Shown here one piece after another: positions 51,701 to 63,932 of a stretch of DNA of 64,000 nucleotides. The number at the start of each line of letters is the position of its first letter. Positions within the stretch are counted from its first letter, which is position 1. Position numbers and translations under genes: made by a program. Source of the DNA: Serinus canaria (lineage: Eukaryota; Chordata; Aves; Passeriformes; Fringillidae); assembly GCF_022539315.1 (NCBI RefSeq), contig NC_066313.1, positions 67,459,934-67,523,933 on the forward strand. The letters are read 5' to 3'. The notes under the pieces were generated by a model. The model searched no databases. It saw only the letters and a list, made by a program, of their open reading frames with translations, and had not been told where the DNA came from.

Positions 51701-54700
51701 ATTTTTTTATGCTGCAATAAAAGATATGGGCATAGATTTATTCCACTGACTATTTTTTAGTGAGGAACTATGTTGTGTGAGCAATAAGCTACAGTATTTA
51801 TAACTCCAGCTTGCACAACTTGATGTACATTCATAACTAGAAAGTTCTGTAAGAATTTTGCTTTTGTTTTCTATAACCCTTAGTTTTATGTCATCAAGAT
51901 CATTAAATTTATAGCATTAATTCCATATGTTGAAAATGTTGGCAGAAAATACTCTACCTTAAATCCCATAGAAAAAATGGATACAGTTAATCCATAAACT
52001 TCTTTAACTTTCATCATCTAAATGGAGGAAAAGTCCACTAATACTCAAGTGATTTTACCAGACCCTATTTTTATTGCTATTCACACTGCACTTCCAGAGA
52101 AATAGTGCATATTTCTAGGAACTACTTATTACCAGTTTCAAAGATTTTTTTTTTTTTAAACCTTGATGGTTTTGAATATTGACCCTATAAAGACAAAAAA
52201 AGGCGCCAGGACACCAAATACAATCAATGAACTCTTTCTGACAGCTGATAATTTGTTTGCTAATGAAAATGTCTAAATCACCACAGCATCCTTCCTCATG
52301 TAAATGACTTTGTGCTCTTAAGTACTGCTTTTTTTAAAGAACATTTTTTGACTGTTTCCCAGGTACACATCTTAATGATAGAAAGTATTGGCATTTCTTA
52401 CATCTAACACTTATGTGGAAGAGCTGGTAAAAGTTTGGCCTTGTCTGTATCTAGGATATTGCTTGTGACTTGGTCTGTATGTGTGTTGATTCACACTCAG
52501 CTAGTACTATTGGCATGTCAAATCAAAGGAAAGGGATGTCATGGGCTTTCAAACTTGTGTTGCCAAAGTGAACATCTAGAAGATTATACTGAAGGAAATG
52601 CATGCTACAATGTCCAGGAAATGCAGTCTGACTCCCTGGTGAACGTGTTGCTTTGTTTTTCAGATCCGTGGGGTGGGAAGTGGAGGACAAAGTTCCACAG
52701 ACCTTTTGCCAGAAAAAGGCTTCCAAACCCTATCCAGGGATAATGTCTGATCAGAGCTGGGATGTCCCCACATTCACTAGAGCTCCTTATCTTCTTTTCT
52801 CTTTTGCCTACATGTAAAATAGAGCTTTCCACAAACGTATGGGATAGACCTGTACATAAGACTGTACGTGATTTTTGGTTTTGTTCTGGGCTAAGAGGTC
52901 TGACACCTACATTTTTCCTTGGCCTTTTAAAACACACATTTTTCATCTGAATTTGTTTCTAGGCAGGTCAAATTTATACAACAGTAACAATTCAAAAAGC
53001 ACAGGTTTCTAAAAAAATGTAAAGGTTTTGTATTATATTAGGTCCATCTGTAAGTGGAAAATACATTGGTCTGTATTCTTTCAATGAATCAATTTTCCAA
53101 AGTAAAAAAGCAAAGTGCAGATTTGGAGGTTTTTGAAACTTCTTGTGAAAATTCTGAACAGCCTCGTGTAAAAGTAACTTCAACTTGACACAGGCCAGTT
53201 GTTCTGGTTCTTTATTTCAGGCTTCTTTATTACATGCACCTGTTTCAACTAACTTGTAGCTGTTTCTGAAACTCCTGCCTGGCCTGCAGCCAGGACACTC
53301 TGCGTGTTCCCACAGTTAATATGATCTAGGTCTTTAGAGGGTTCATGGGCATGTGGGTAATATGAAAGTCCAGACAGATAAAAGCTTTCCCCTTACCTCT
53401 GCTCAACAGTAGGTTTGCCTGTTTACTTATGGTCTCTACCAAAAAATCTGGGAGAAGAAGTTATTCTTTGAGACTGTCTGCTGCACAGGTTGCACCTAAA
53501 GTTCATGAGTCCAGGGGAGTTTTGCTCTGTTTTGGATTTCATTACAATCAGTTCATGAAATTTTGGACTAATCCTGTCTGACCAGCTCCATAGTAAAAAT
53601 GTGGGTCTCTAATGACATCAAAAAATAAAAATAGCCAACTAATTTACCAATAAGTGCATTATGCTGTTGAATATTAATGTAAAGATACATTTTCTATTTG
53701 CAGTTTCATGTTGATTCTGGGTAAGGTTAGGTAAAGTGGAGCTTTAATAAGAAAATATGATATGGTCACCTTATTTCCGGGAAGAATTAGGCTTTTGTGA
53801 GAGTGCTCTTTGGCTGTGAAGTGACAAATAGGGTAACAACCTCTCTGTAGAAGTTGCATTCTCCACAACTGGTTACCATATTTTTGTTTGCAATAGCCAC
53901 AGGCAAAAGCATGCCTCTCTCTCTAGCACCAACCTATAGTTTCAGCGACTCTTCGAAAATTAAAATTGGGAGAAACCGTCATTAAATTAAATATTAAACT
54001 TTCTTTACATAAATTCATTTTAACAGAAAAATGTTAAGAATCTGTTTCACTATTTCCTGGACCCTTTTTTTTTTCCTCCAAAGGGCACAAAGGAGATACA
54101 TTTTCATGTGCCTCAGGAATTTTTTCAGAAAACTCAGCACATTAGAAAGTAGCTGCACACATTTTATATGATTTTTTAGAGGATTTGCTCTTTGAAAGCA
54201 ATGGAGATATCAATCAAAAGGAACAGACTTTAACTGCAGGCATGAAGGGAAGCACTTAACAGGGTATTTTTCCATTCTGCAGCTCTGTGGTTGCATGAAA
54301 GCAAAATGTGATACTTGGTGAGATCAGAAAATCAGAACCTGAATCAATAATACTGCAGTTGTTTCAGGGAGGGTCAGTTTAAAGAAACAGCACTAAATTG
54401 AGATTTAATGGAGTTAAAGGAGAAAAAGTGCATTGTAGTTATAAGAAAAGGTTATTTTATTGTTAGCAAGCATCCTTTACTAATCATTTGGGAGGAAACA
54501 GATAGATTCTACCTAAGTGTAAATGCAGCAATGTTTCTAAACGCTATAAAACAGCTACTTTGAAAAAATAGATTTTTCTAAAACCTCCCTAAAACAGATT
54601 TCTCTAAAATTACTCTAAAGTAAAGCAAATTTGCTTACTGAACTCGACAAGTAATGACGAATGCCCACATCTGAAAAAAAGGGCTGGGTAGAGGAATAGA

Positions 54701-56368
54701 GTAAAAATTTCTAGAAGTGAAATTCAATTTTACTTTCACATTAAAGCCTTATTAACTAATTCTTTGACCACCTCTGTGCTAGTGGGCTAGTGGGGGAAAA
54801 AAGGGCAGTATTTTTAACTTCACAAGCAGCCAAGCTGAGATACATCTGCCCAGGCTAATGGGAAAACCTCATTCACTCAAGGTACAAATGGTTTTTGACA
54901 GAAAACCCACTCCTTGCTGTGGGTCACCCTCTGCCAGACATGCTGGTGGGACAGGGTTTGCTTTGCTTCCTGTTCTGATGACCAGCTAAAAGGTTTTATA
55001 TGGGAAGGTATTGTCTTTGATATTAAGATGATGAGAAGTGGAGCAAGAGTGATGCTCCCTTTTACCAGCTCTAGCAGTGGGAGACCAATAATCAAGAGCT
55101 TCAGGCCAGAGCATCTTCTCAGTGAGTCACTGCTGGAGAGCATTGGTGAGACCAGACAAACCAGCCAGAGAGTTGCTCCTTGTGGTCAGTAGTTTCTGCC
55201 AAAGATTCACTGACATCCTGGGACCTTAACCTCTGTTTCAGTCTGCAGACAACAGTGTGTGCAGAGGACAGAGTTTTCTGCCCCATCCCTTCCAGCTATC
55301 TTCCTACCCGTGCGATCTTTTCACGTTTTGTTACCTTCTGCTTCACCTAAACACTTAATCCCTCCTCCCACAGTCTCCACATCCATTTTGTTACAGTATT
55401 TCCCCACTGATCCCCTCACCTGTCCCTCCCCCTTCAGTTTTTCTTTTTTATTTCTCCCCAAGCAATTTCCATTTTTCTCAGATGAGACCTTTTGTCAACC
55501 TGTCCTGATTCTCACAATAATGGAAGCTAAAGCATTAAAGGTCTATTTATCACTTACAGACCTTCAGCGTTTCACTTGCAGACCTTTAGCACTTGGCATC
55601 CCATATTCAAGGTCAACCTTAAAAACTTAATTGTGCTTTTCTCTATATTTTAGGAGCAGGTCTTTAGTGTGGGATGCTGAAGAAATGCAAGAGCTGTAGA
55701 TTCTTTCTTTACCTTGTTTGTGAGCCAATTCTATTTGTCCCCAAAGGATAACATGAGGTGACTAGATTGAAAACTACAGAAAATAATATTTATGTAAAAT
55801 AAAAAATGTTTTGTCTATAATAGGACATCATAATTAGAGAAATACAGTTTGAATGATAATATTGACCTTTTTCTATATTTTTGGTGAGTGTTTTGTTTTA
55901 ATACCTTTTGATAACGATGAAGCACTACCAGGTTTTAAAGTGTGAAGAAAAGGTGTTATCTGAACACAATGATCAATAATAAATTACTAAACTGCATTCC
56001 AAATGAGCTGCAATATTAAATGACTGGTGGACTAGCATTAGTAGCAATTTGTGTTTATAAAGTGCTGTTTCAGAAAATGAGGCAAAAGTTTAGATAACAA
56101 ACCTCTAGTGATCTATTAGAATAGGCTTCAATTCAATCATTAGGGTTTCAGCTTTCCCATGTACTCTTAACATCTTTGTCCTCTCCAGTTTTTTATGGTC
56201 ATTTCTCTTGCTCTCCCTCTCATTTTCAGTGAAACCAAGAAAACAGCAAAATTTACTAGTAACTCAGTGTTATTTAAGTTACCTAGGACAAGCAGATACT
56301 GTGCAAAAAGATGGGGAGCTTTAATCACTCCAGGACAATCAACAGAGCTGCAAATTATGTCTCATGGT
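48791..56368. other. Gene-free stretch
   Basis: More than 7.5 kb without a supportable gene. Partial coding-like frames at 49,869 (good acceptor, no donor) and 54,914-55,192 (no acceptor) were not accepted. A T15 run lies near 52144-52158. CCTGGC-CTGCA-GCCAGG at about 53278-53294 is a small dyad. No dispersed repeat could be identified. Confidence 0.55.
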
Positions 56369-56395
56369 AAAAAAAAAAAAAAAAAAAAAAAAAAA
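56369..56395. repeat. A27 homopolymer
   Basis: This is the longest A run in the window. No AATAAA lies within 30 bp upstream, and no recognisable transcript precedes it. A retroposed tail is therefore unproven and slippage is sufficient. Confidence 0.96.
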
Positions 56396-57077
56396 TTCTA
56401 ACAATGTACTTTTCAAGTGCATTGCTAAGACCTTCAAGTTTGCACATTTCCACAAGAGTTGGTGGTGCCCTAATAGACAGCACGTGAGCACAGTGCACAA
56501 TGTCTGTTTGATTCTTTTAAAAAAAACAAAATTGGGTTGAGGGTGTGAAAAATTGAAATGGAAAGACCAAAGCAAATATAATATGACATACTGCTGAATA
56601 GAGTACTAGTCTATAAATTCAATTAATTCTAGGTAAGCAAAGGGGGTTCTGTCTATAGGAAATTATTTCTGTGGTTCAGTCACTGCTTCACAATTTGGGG
56701 CACTGAGACAATGATTCAGGGTGGCATTTTCGGTTGGGTTTTTTATATACAGGTGGTTTCATGTTACATATCTTGTAGAAATTTAAGGTAAAATAAAACA
56801 AAAACATTTTTATTGAGAGGAACTCAGCAGCACAGGTCTTCCTTAAAATTTTGTTTTCCCAAAAAAAAGGATGTTCCAGAGCCAAACTCTTCCTTACCTG
56901 CTGCTTTTCTGGCCCCGTGACTTGTACGTTCCTGGGAGTACAGACCAGATTTAGGAGAGAATGATGCTCTCACACAAAATTGTATTAGTTCAGATTCACA
57001 GAGTAGCTAAGAAACAGCTCTGTGCAAACACCCCTGGCTGCAGATCTTTCCTCTTAAACAGTTATTTGAACAACTAT
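56396..57077. other. Gene-free stretch
   Basis: Nothing recognisable; AT-rich sequence between two simple repeats. Confidence 0.65.
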
Positions 57078-57119
57078 TATATATACTCATATATACATGC
57101 ATATAAATATAAATATAAA

Positions 57120-57180
<61 letters not shown>

Positions 57181-57188
57181 ATACACAC
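57078..57188. repeat. Long (TA)n with ATATAA and TG/CA flanks
   Basis: ATATAAATATAAATATAAAT units run into an uninterrupted (TA)n of about 21 units, which ends in (TG)n and ACACAC. Long TA runs extrude cruciforms readily and are often length-unstable. Confidence 0.97.
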
Positions 57189-57787
57189 CTTCACCTTGAG
57201 AATACCTTGTCCACCCATGGGTGGTAGTAAGGAGATGTTAGGGTATCTAACTCACTGTTTTGATTTTACGCAAAATTTTTGAGTTTTTCATCTATAAATA
57301 TATCATCTGCTAGTTTTGTTAAAATAAGCAAGGTGCACTGACCCTTCTGTTTGTGCAAACTGAGAATGTTATGTAGTAAAGAAAATCAGAAACAATACAC
57401 CTCCTTCTGTCTCCAGCCCTGTGATATGCTCAGAGATCTCAGTGACATGAAGTATGCATAATTAATCAACAACCACTCTCTGAGTACACTTTCAGCATGT
57501 TTGCCAATGTGAGTCTGCAACCTACTACTACACAATTGCTCATGGCAAGGTCAAGGATCAAATAACAAGTGACTTAAAGGGTACAGCAGCCAGATTAGAA
57601 GCCTTCCTCCAAAAGGACACGTTACCTTTTCTCCCTGTATCTCTATCTCTGTTGATAGAAGAGCTTCTCATTTGATGAAGAAAAGCTCATAAAGATGGTC
57701 TGATGAAAACTTTGTTGAGAGAATCATCTTTAAGGCAAGAGTTTTATCTGAAACTGTTGTCCTATTTTATTTATAGACAATCAATTT
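57189..57787. other. Gene-free stretch
   Basis: Nothing recognisable between the two TA tracts. Confidence 0.65.
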
Positions 57788-57791
57788 AATA

Positions 57792-57830
<39 letters not shown>
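57788..57830. repeat. (TA)n microsatellite
   Basis: A second TA tract of about 15 pure units (57800-57829), about 600 bp after the first. Confidence 0.97.
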
Positions 57831-57835
<5 letters not shown>

Positions 57836-58370
57836 ACAAAACATAGTCTTAGAAAATGAGAGTTCTGTATCCAAACCACATCCATATTAGCAAGATTATT
57901 TACTGAGATTTAAAGTATATTTAGTCTAACATCATGTCTTTAAGAGTAGCTGGTAGATGGGACCTTCTAGTGACCTCCCAGGAGCTCCTTCCCCAGACAA
58001 CCCAGTTATGCCTTTCTCTTAGCCCCAAGATGACAGAAGGATGTGCCTCGTTCACCCCAGCCAAAGGAGAGCCCACACTGGTGCAGGGAAGGATGTGAGT
58101 GGGCAGGAGCAGAAGAGAGAAACTGCCATGTACTGACCATACTCACCTCTACCCTGGGACTGTGGCACCTGGGGAGGATAGAGGAGCATTAAGTGGAGGA
58201 TTGACGCGAAGTCTGGGAGCAGGACAAATAAGAGATTATTGATGTTTGTCTTTGTTTCTCACTACCCAACTATGTCTTCCTTGTATCTTTCCACTGAGTG
58301 ACTGAGCTTGTGGAAAGGTGAAATAGCACTCTTAGTAAAGGAAAATAAAGAAGGCCCTCAACTCTCTGTA
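57831..58370. other. Unclassified GC-richer spacer before the purine array
   Basis: From about 57,960 to 58,320 the sequence is less AT-rich than its surroundings and has the texture of an old retroelement (AGGAGCTCCTTCC, GGACTGTGGCACCTGGGGAGG, GACGCGAAGTCTGGGAGCAG). I cannot match it to a named family. No long open frame crosses it. It abuts the GGGAA array directly, so the array could have expanded at or in this element. Confidence 0.35.
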
Positions 58371-58857
58371 GAGGGAAGGGGAAGGGGAAGGGGAAGGGGA
58401 AGGGAAGGGGAAGGGGGAAGGGGAAGGGGAAGGGAAGGAAGGGAAGGGAAGGGAAGGGAAGGGAAGGGAAGGGAAGGGAAGGGAAGGGAAGGGAAGGGAA
58501 GGGAAGGGAAGGGAGGGAAGGGAAGGGAAGGGAAGGGAAGGGAGGGAAGGGAAGGGAAGGGAAGGGAAGGGAAGGGAAGGGAAGGGAAGGGAAGGGAAGG
58601 GAAGGGAAGGGAAGGGAAGGGAAGGGAAGGGAAGGGAAGGGAAGGGAAGGGAAGGGAAGGGAAGGGAAGGGAGGAAGGGAAGGGAAGGGAAGGGAAGGGA
58701 AGGAAGGGAAGGGAGGGAAGGGAAGGGAAGGGAGGGAAGGGAAGGGAAGGGAAGGGAAGGGAAGGGAAGGGAAGGGAAGGGAAGGGAAGGGAAGGGAAGG
58801 GAAGGGAAGGGAAGGGAAGGGAAGGGAAGGGAAGGGAAGGGAAGGGAAGGGAAGGGA
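58371..58857 (+). repeat. (GGGAA)n purine array, 487 bp
   Basis: The first 65 bp or so consist mostly of six-base GGGGAA units. The remainder is almost pure five-base GGGAA, with scattered one-base-short or GGGAGGGAA variants (about 58435, 58514, 58540, 58670-58730). The plus strand contains only G and A across the whole array. Because the period is five, open frames of 190 and 167 codons appear on the two strands (GREGK and FPSLP repeats). These are artefacts, not genes. The run fits the pattern G3-N2-G3-N2-G3-N2-G3 throughout, and the tract is also a mirror-type homopurine sequence. Confidence 0.99.
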
Positions 58858-60529
58858 TCAAAAAGAATTTTATTATTTGATTTTATTGATTTTAATTTTT
58901 CTGGCTGTTATTTTTTGTTGTGGTGTTTATGAGACAGGTGATTCAGAAAAAAAATGTCCAAATGGGACTATGATGTTGAATTATAACATAGTGTAAGGAT
59001 GTTTTTTATTTTTTAAAATATTTTTCTTGTACTTTATAACATTAAAATTACATTTCTATGGCTGCTAATACTGAAAGATATTTAAAATCTTTCTGTAATC
59101 ACTCCAGTGTCTTCCTGGGTGACAATATGTAGTTGAATGTGTATATTTAGTTAGGTTTATTTTTCTCCTTCTATGTTTCTTTCTGCTTACTCAGATTGAA
59201 TTTCACCTGATGTTTTGTTCCTCAGAAACCCTATTACCCTGTGATCCTGCTATATTTCTACTCAGTCAGCTTTGACTGTCCTCAATAACTTTGTGTCATT
59301 GGCAGCAGGCTCTGTCACCTGAGTGTTCATCCACTTTTTCTGTCAGTCCTGGATACACAGAACACAATACACCACTGAGCAGGTCATGTATTTACACCAA
59401 GTGCTTCCAGGCTCCTGAGTGGTTGGGATCTGGTAGAAGTCTGAGTTGTGAGAAAGGTCTTTCAATTTTGCCATTGTCAGACTCCTAAAAACATTAGAGG
59501 CTTCTCATCTTTTGTTTGGAATTAGTGGCAATCTTGGAAGCTTTTTCTACACCCTTGGTCATGTGAATATTAATTTTATAGCAAACACTGCCTTCGTTTA
59601 CATCTCTTAAACAGGAAACTCCAGAAGGTATTCTGGTTGACATGAGAAGCAGTTCTCTTGTGTAGTTTTCCAAAAGTCTAAAGAAAATAAGAGATCTAAG
59701 AAGTTTAATGCACATTTATGCATATCCTCCTTTATTTTAGCTGTTTGGCTTTTTCTTTCAAAATGTACAGTTTACCTTTTTAAGGCAGTACCCGACTGTG
59801 TCTCCACATCCCAGAAAGATAGAGCTTGCATTCTTTTCTCTTTAGATGTCTAAAACCAATGGAAAAGCAGTGTACCTTAAGATCTTCACTGGGGCTAGCT
59901 TTATTCTCTAGTACAGGCAGTATAATATAATCAGGAGAAAAGGGCTTTAGTGGTGGCTGATCAACGTCTAAGAAAATTATAGTCACTTTTTTCCAAGATA
60001 CTGCAGCTGAGTTTATTGCTAAAGTAAGAGTCTTTAATTTGTGGAAGCTGGCATATGTAAGAATCTATCCCAGGAATTGTGGCATTCACCCACACATAAT
60101 TGGGCCTGTAACTATTAGTGAAAGATTTATTTTTGAACATTTAAAATTAAAGGTCCTGTCTTCCCAGAAAATTATCAGAGTAAACTATATTCTTCCAAGA
60201 ACATACACATTGTAGATACAGACCTTAATGAAAGGAAATGTTTTATAATAATTATTACCAAAATTATAATTTTGTTCTTTCATGGAACAAGAAAGTGCTG
60301 GAAAGAAACCAGTCAATATATTTAGGTATTTTACACACTCAGCAAGGCTGAATATTTTATTTATTTTAAATGCTTATATTTTTATTAATTGTGAGGATTA
60401 AGTTGTGAGAAGATAAGTTCCTTCACTACCTTTTATAAATTAAGGAAATTTGGGGCTGCTCAGCAATTTGCAGGTTTAATTCCAGTTATTTGGGGTATTA
60501 CATAGCAGCTACTGAGCTGAGAAGACTTG
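58858..60529. other. Gene-free stretch
   Basis: No supportable gene. A perfect 16-bp palindrome CAAAATTATAATTTTG lies at 60259-60274 in very AT-rich sequence. Nothing else is recognisable. Confidence 0.65.
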
Positions 60530-60740
60530 TTTGGCTGAAAGACCACGCTGAAAGAAAAGACTTGTTTAGAGGGTACCAAAGAGGTAAAATGAGGAGAGGT
60601 TTTGAGGAAGAGGTTATGGATGGGTATAATTAGGTGAAATATCAGGAAAACACTTTCTAATCATGAGGATTATTAACCTACAGAACAGTGTCTCAAGGGA
60701 ACCAGTCAGAGGCAAAGGAATATATTAGTTGAAATACAAA
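60530..60740 (+). mobile_element. Probable decayed CR1 3' fragment
   Basis: The stretch around 60,628-60,715 reads AATTAGGTGAAATATCAGGA, AAACACTTTCTAATCATGAG, then ATTAACCTACAGAACAGTGT and CTCAAGGGAACCAGTCAGAG. This follows the CR1 3' order (TTAGATATTAGGAAAAA...TTTCT...GTGAGG...TTAAGCACTGGAACAG...CCCAGGGAAGT). The match is approximate, no terminal octamer repeat is seen, and the left boundary is a guess. It encodes nothing. An old LTR fragment is the main alternative. Confidence 0.5.
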
Positions 60741-60822
60741 CCTTAGTCTTTGCTTTCCTTATGATTTGTGTTCCTTACCCTTTAAAAATGTGGGTTTTCC
60801 ATAAAGTGTGTTTCTATTTAAA

Positions 60823-60897
<75 letters not shown>
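60823..60897. repeat. (GATA)n microsatellite, 75 bp
   Basis: About 19 uninterrupted tetranucleotide units. It is the second GATA tract in the window after 36,581-36,622, and is probably polymorphic in length. Confidence 0.98.
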
Positions 60898-61869
60898 TTG
60901 AGATATTTGTATACATGCCTTTATTTATGTACTCCCCCCAGCTCTTTCCACAGAAATAGAAGCTACTTCATTTAATTTCTGCTCCCTGTGCCTGGGACAA
61001 GCCAGTGCTGCATGGTTTTCACCATGCAAACATAGTTTAGCTTACACCCAGCCCAGTCACTCCTTGTAGAAACAATTGGGGTGTGTAGAAGTAACAACTT
61101 GTGTGGTAGTGATGGTTAAGAGCACCGAGCCCTAATATATTGCATTTTGTCCTGGCTAATTAAAGGACCTGTGGGCTTGGAACTGCTGTCAGCCATACTG
61201 TGGCTTTGCTAGAGCTGCTCCCATCGTGGTTTTTTCTGTGACAAAATCTTCCAAAAACTTCTGGGCCTGGTTGGAGAATTAGCAACTCCCAACAGGTGAG
61301 GGACTGAGTTTTAAAGAATAAGAGAGTTAGATAATATATTTGTGGGCTCTTACATATTTGGTGGCCTCAGAGTCGAGGAATGATCCTTATGCTTCCAATT
61401 TATAGTCAGTCTTTAGTTTTAAAATGCATATAATCAGTTAGATTACAGACCATCCTAGTTTACAGAACTGCTTATTTGCTATCATCTCAAAGATATTTTG
61501 TTTTCTTTGCCACTGAATTTAATACTTCAGAAAAAAATATTCACTAATATTTAGTCTTCTTTTTCAGGGCTAAGTAAATTTTCAGAGTGAGATGTTTTCA
61601 TAGTGCTCACCTGTTTTCTCAGAATTCACTTGATGAGTCTCTGAACTAAGTTTCTGTTAAAGACCAGACCATGAGATAACTAATAAACCTCAAATAAAGT
61701 GCATGAAAAATGGGATTAATCTGACTATAGTAGTTTCAAGTGAAACAATTATAGCAAGCAATTTCCTGTTTACCTCTGCCTCCTAGTTTTGCCAATTACA
61801 TGCTTTTATTTTCAGCACCATTTCTTTAAAAATTTTTACTAATTTTCCTTCTTTATGTAATTCGGGGCT
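60898..61869. other. Gene-free stretch
   Basis: No gene or classifiable repeat was seen. Confidence 0.65.
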
Positions 61870-61930
61870 CAGTGCAAATTCCTAACAATTATTGTGAATA
61901 CATTCTGACAGCTGTCAGTGCATGCATAGA
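61870..61930. promoter_or_regulatory. POU / SOX-dimer / TALE-dimer motif cluster
   Basis: Four factor-type words lie in 54 bp. POU octamer core TGCAAAT is at 61873-61879. The palindromic SOX pair ACAAT-T-ATTGT is at 61885-61895. The 14-bp palindrome CTGACAGCTGTCAG is at 61905-61918; its core TGACAGCTGTCA is the known inverted dimer site of TALE homeodomain proteins (TGIF, PKNOX, MEIS) and also contains the E-box CAGCTG. TGCATGCA is at 61919-61926. The density of palindromic sites is unusual for this AT-rich window and suggests a developmental or neural enhancer. No conservation or chromatin data were available, so the function is inferred. Confidence 0.35.
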
Positions 61931-63932
61931 TTGCCAAAGACACATGTTGATGTTGACTTGGAGTGAGAGTTCACAGAAAGAATTTTATTTCATTTTTTTC
62001 CACCTTGTGTATCATTCTGAATCATTAATTATTCTTCTTTTATAGAGCTAAAGCCACTCTTCTGTGGTTTTTCTCCCCTTCTTCTGTGGGTTTTGTTCAC
62101 TGTTTTCTCTTTGATACCACCCATGTCCTGAAGACAAAGACCTAAGAGTAAAAATAATTTCATGTTTGGTGGAATTTGTAGTCTTTAGTATTTTAAATTT
62201 AAGATACCTAATGTGAAGGCTGGCTGATAAAATGCAGCTATATTCAGGGCAAACCAGTTTTCAAGACTCCAGTCATGCAATTCTCCCACATGATTTAGAA
62301 CATATCTAAAGAAGGCCAGATGAATTGAGTCTAAATAGTGCTTATTTCTCTCTCAAGTGAGGATATCAGCAGTGGGACTTATGTAAATGTTATTCATTAT
62401 GTACACAACTCATTCTGCCTTCTTTTCTGTGGGAAGTCAATATCTGAGTGAAGCATTCTTGCCTAACTTTGACACTTACCAGGATGGGATAAGTTGCCCT
62501 GTTGAGATCCTTATTCCTCTCTGCTGAGAAGTGACTAAAGTGAGTGGAGATCCTGATTAATTTACCTGAGAACCTCAATCCTGTGTCCAGGATGTGTCCA
62601 GTGCATGTGTCACTTTTTCCATGGGAAGAGAGAAGAGACAAAACAGAGGAGGCTTTCATCCTTGAGGTTTTGTACAACTGTTGCTCTGAGCACACACGTG
62701 CACATCAGCTGGCTGCACTGGGCTGATGGCCTGCTGTGGTAATCCATGGGACCTCTTCACTGGAGCTATGGGGTCCTCTTGGATTGATACCTGCTTCCAG
62801 ACCACTAGCTGTGCTGTGAGAATCCTCAAACCCTGTGTTACAAATGTGGTATGTTGCAAGTGTTTGTCTCGGGGGATGACTGGCACTGCTTTTAAGCAAC
62901 GTGCTGGATTTCAAGGCTGCCTTTGTTGACTTCATACAGTGCTGGAAATCCCTCCTCCATAAACGTGACCTCATTAAATCTTTAGCAATAACACAAAGTA
63001 TCCAATTACTTTTTTGTCTTTTTCTGTATTTGTCTTTTCTCTGGTGCACGCTCCCTCCAATGCAATAACACATTCTCCAGGTGTGGATTATGGGTGTGGA
63101 CTCAGGGTTGCAGTAATAGCTGCACCAGAGCTCGATCCCCTTACAGCACTTCATATTTCCTGCTCATAAATTCCAGAATCATTTTAGGTCTTTTCCTATT
63201 GTGGTCATTTCTTAGATGACAATGACTGAATGTATTTCTCACCCTTAAAGTGTGCCCAGAATTGTTTGTCCTGATATTTCATAATATACATTGTTTCTGC
63301 TTGACTTCTATCAAAGGGTACAGGGGACACTTTAGACTAATTGTATTGACAAATTTTTTTCACCTACAAACATCATTAACGAGCACTTGACCTTTTTTAA
63401 CAAATTATTGTAAAAATATTTACTGCTACATCATAGAGAAACATTTTTTTGAACCTCATTTTAAAAATTCTCAATAATGATTTTATTAATTGCAGATGCA
63501 TTTAATTATGGAAGAAATTATGAAAATAAATTTCTTCTTTTCTCATGGAACTTCCCATTTTTTATTCCAACAGAATCACTTTAGAAAAATTCATCCTACA
63601 TAAATCAAAAAATAATCAATTAATGCTAATAGAATGAACAACAAAACAATCTTTCTTCCTGCATTTGATGTACCACTTTTATCTAAGCTGACATTTTATC
63701 TGTGTTTATAAATTGACATATAAAAGGCAAATCTGAATAACAAAAACATAAGATATACTAATTTTCAGAAGTTGGTTAAATAAGCTCACAGCTGGTGCAG
63801 GGCTTAGGCTGCCTGGATCTCAGGTAACTTCTCTACAGCATCTTCCATAGTAAAAGCAGATTAAGCCCACGTGGCAGTTAAAGAACAGCCATACCAACAC
63901 AGACCTGCTCATCATGACAGCAAATATCATCC
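61931..63932. other. Gene-free stretch
   Basis: A 149-codon minus-strand frame at 62705-63154 has high C and S content, no recognisable motif and no clear splice sites. It is not accepted as a gene. No dispersed repeat could be identified. Confidence 0.55.

Noticed and set aside
54914..55192. 92-codon frame with a protein-like second half
   Set aside because: A donor-like GCATTG|GTGAGA exists, but no acceptor was found upstream, and an opposite-strand frame of similar length overlaps it.
58308..58880. Open frames of 190 (plus) and 167 (minus) codons
   Set aside because: Both are produced by the five-base GGGAA period, which has no stop in any frame. The peptides are pure GREGK and FPSLP repeats.
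62705..63154. 149-codon minus-strand frame
   Set aside because: No recognisable motif, cysteine-rich irregular composition and no splice or promoter support. Considered as a retroviral remnant, but no conserved block could be seen.
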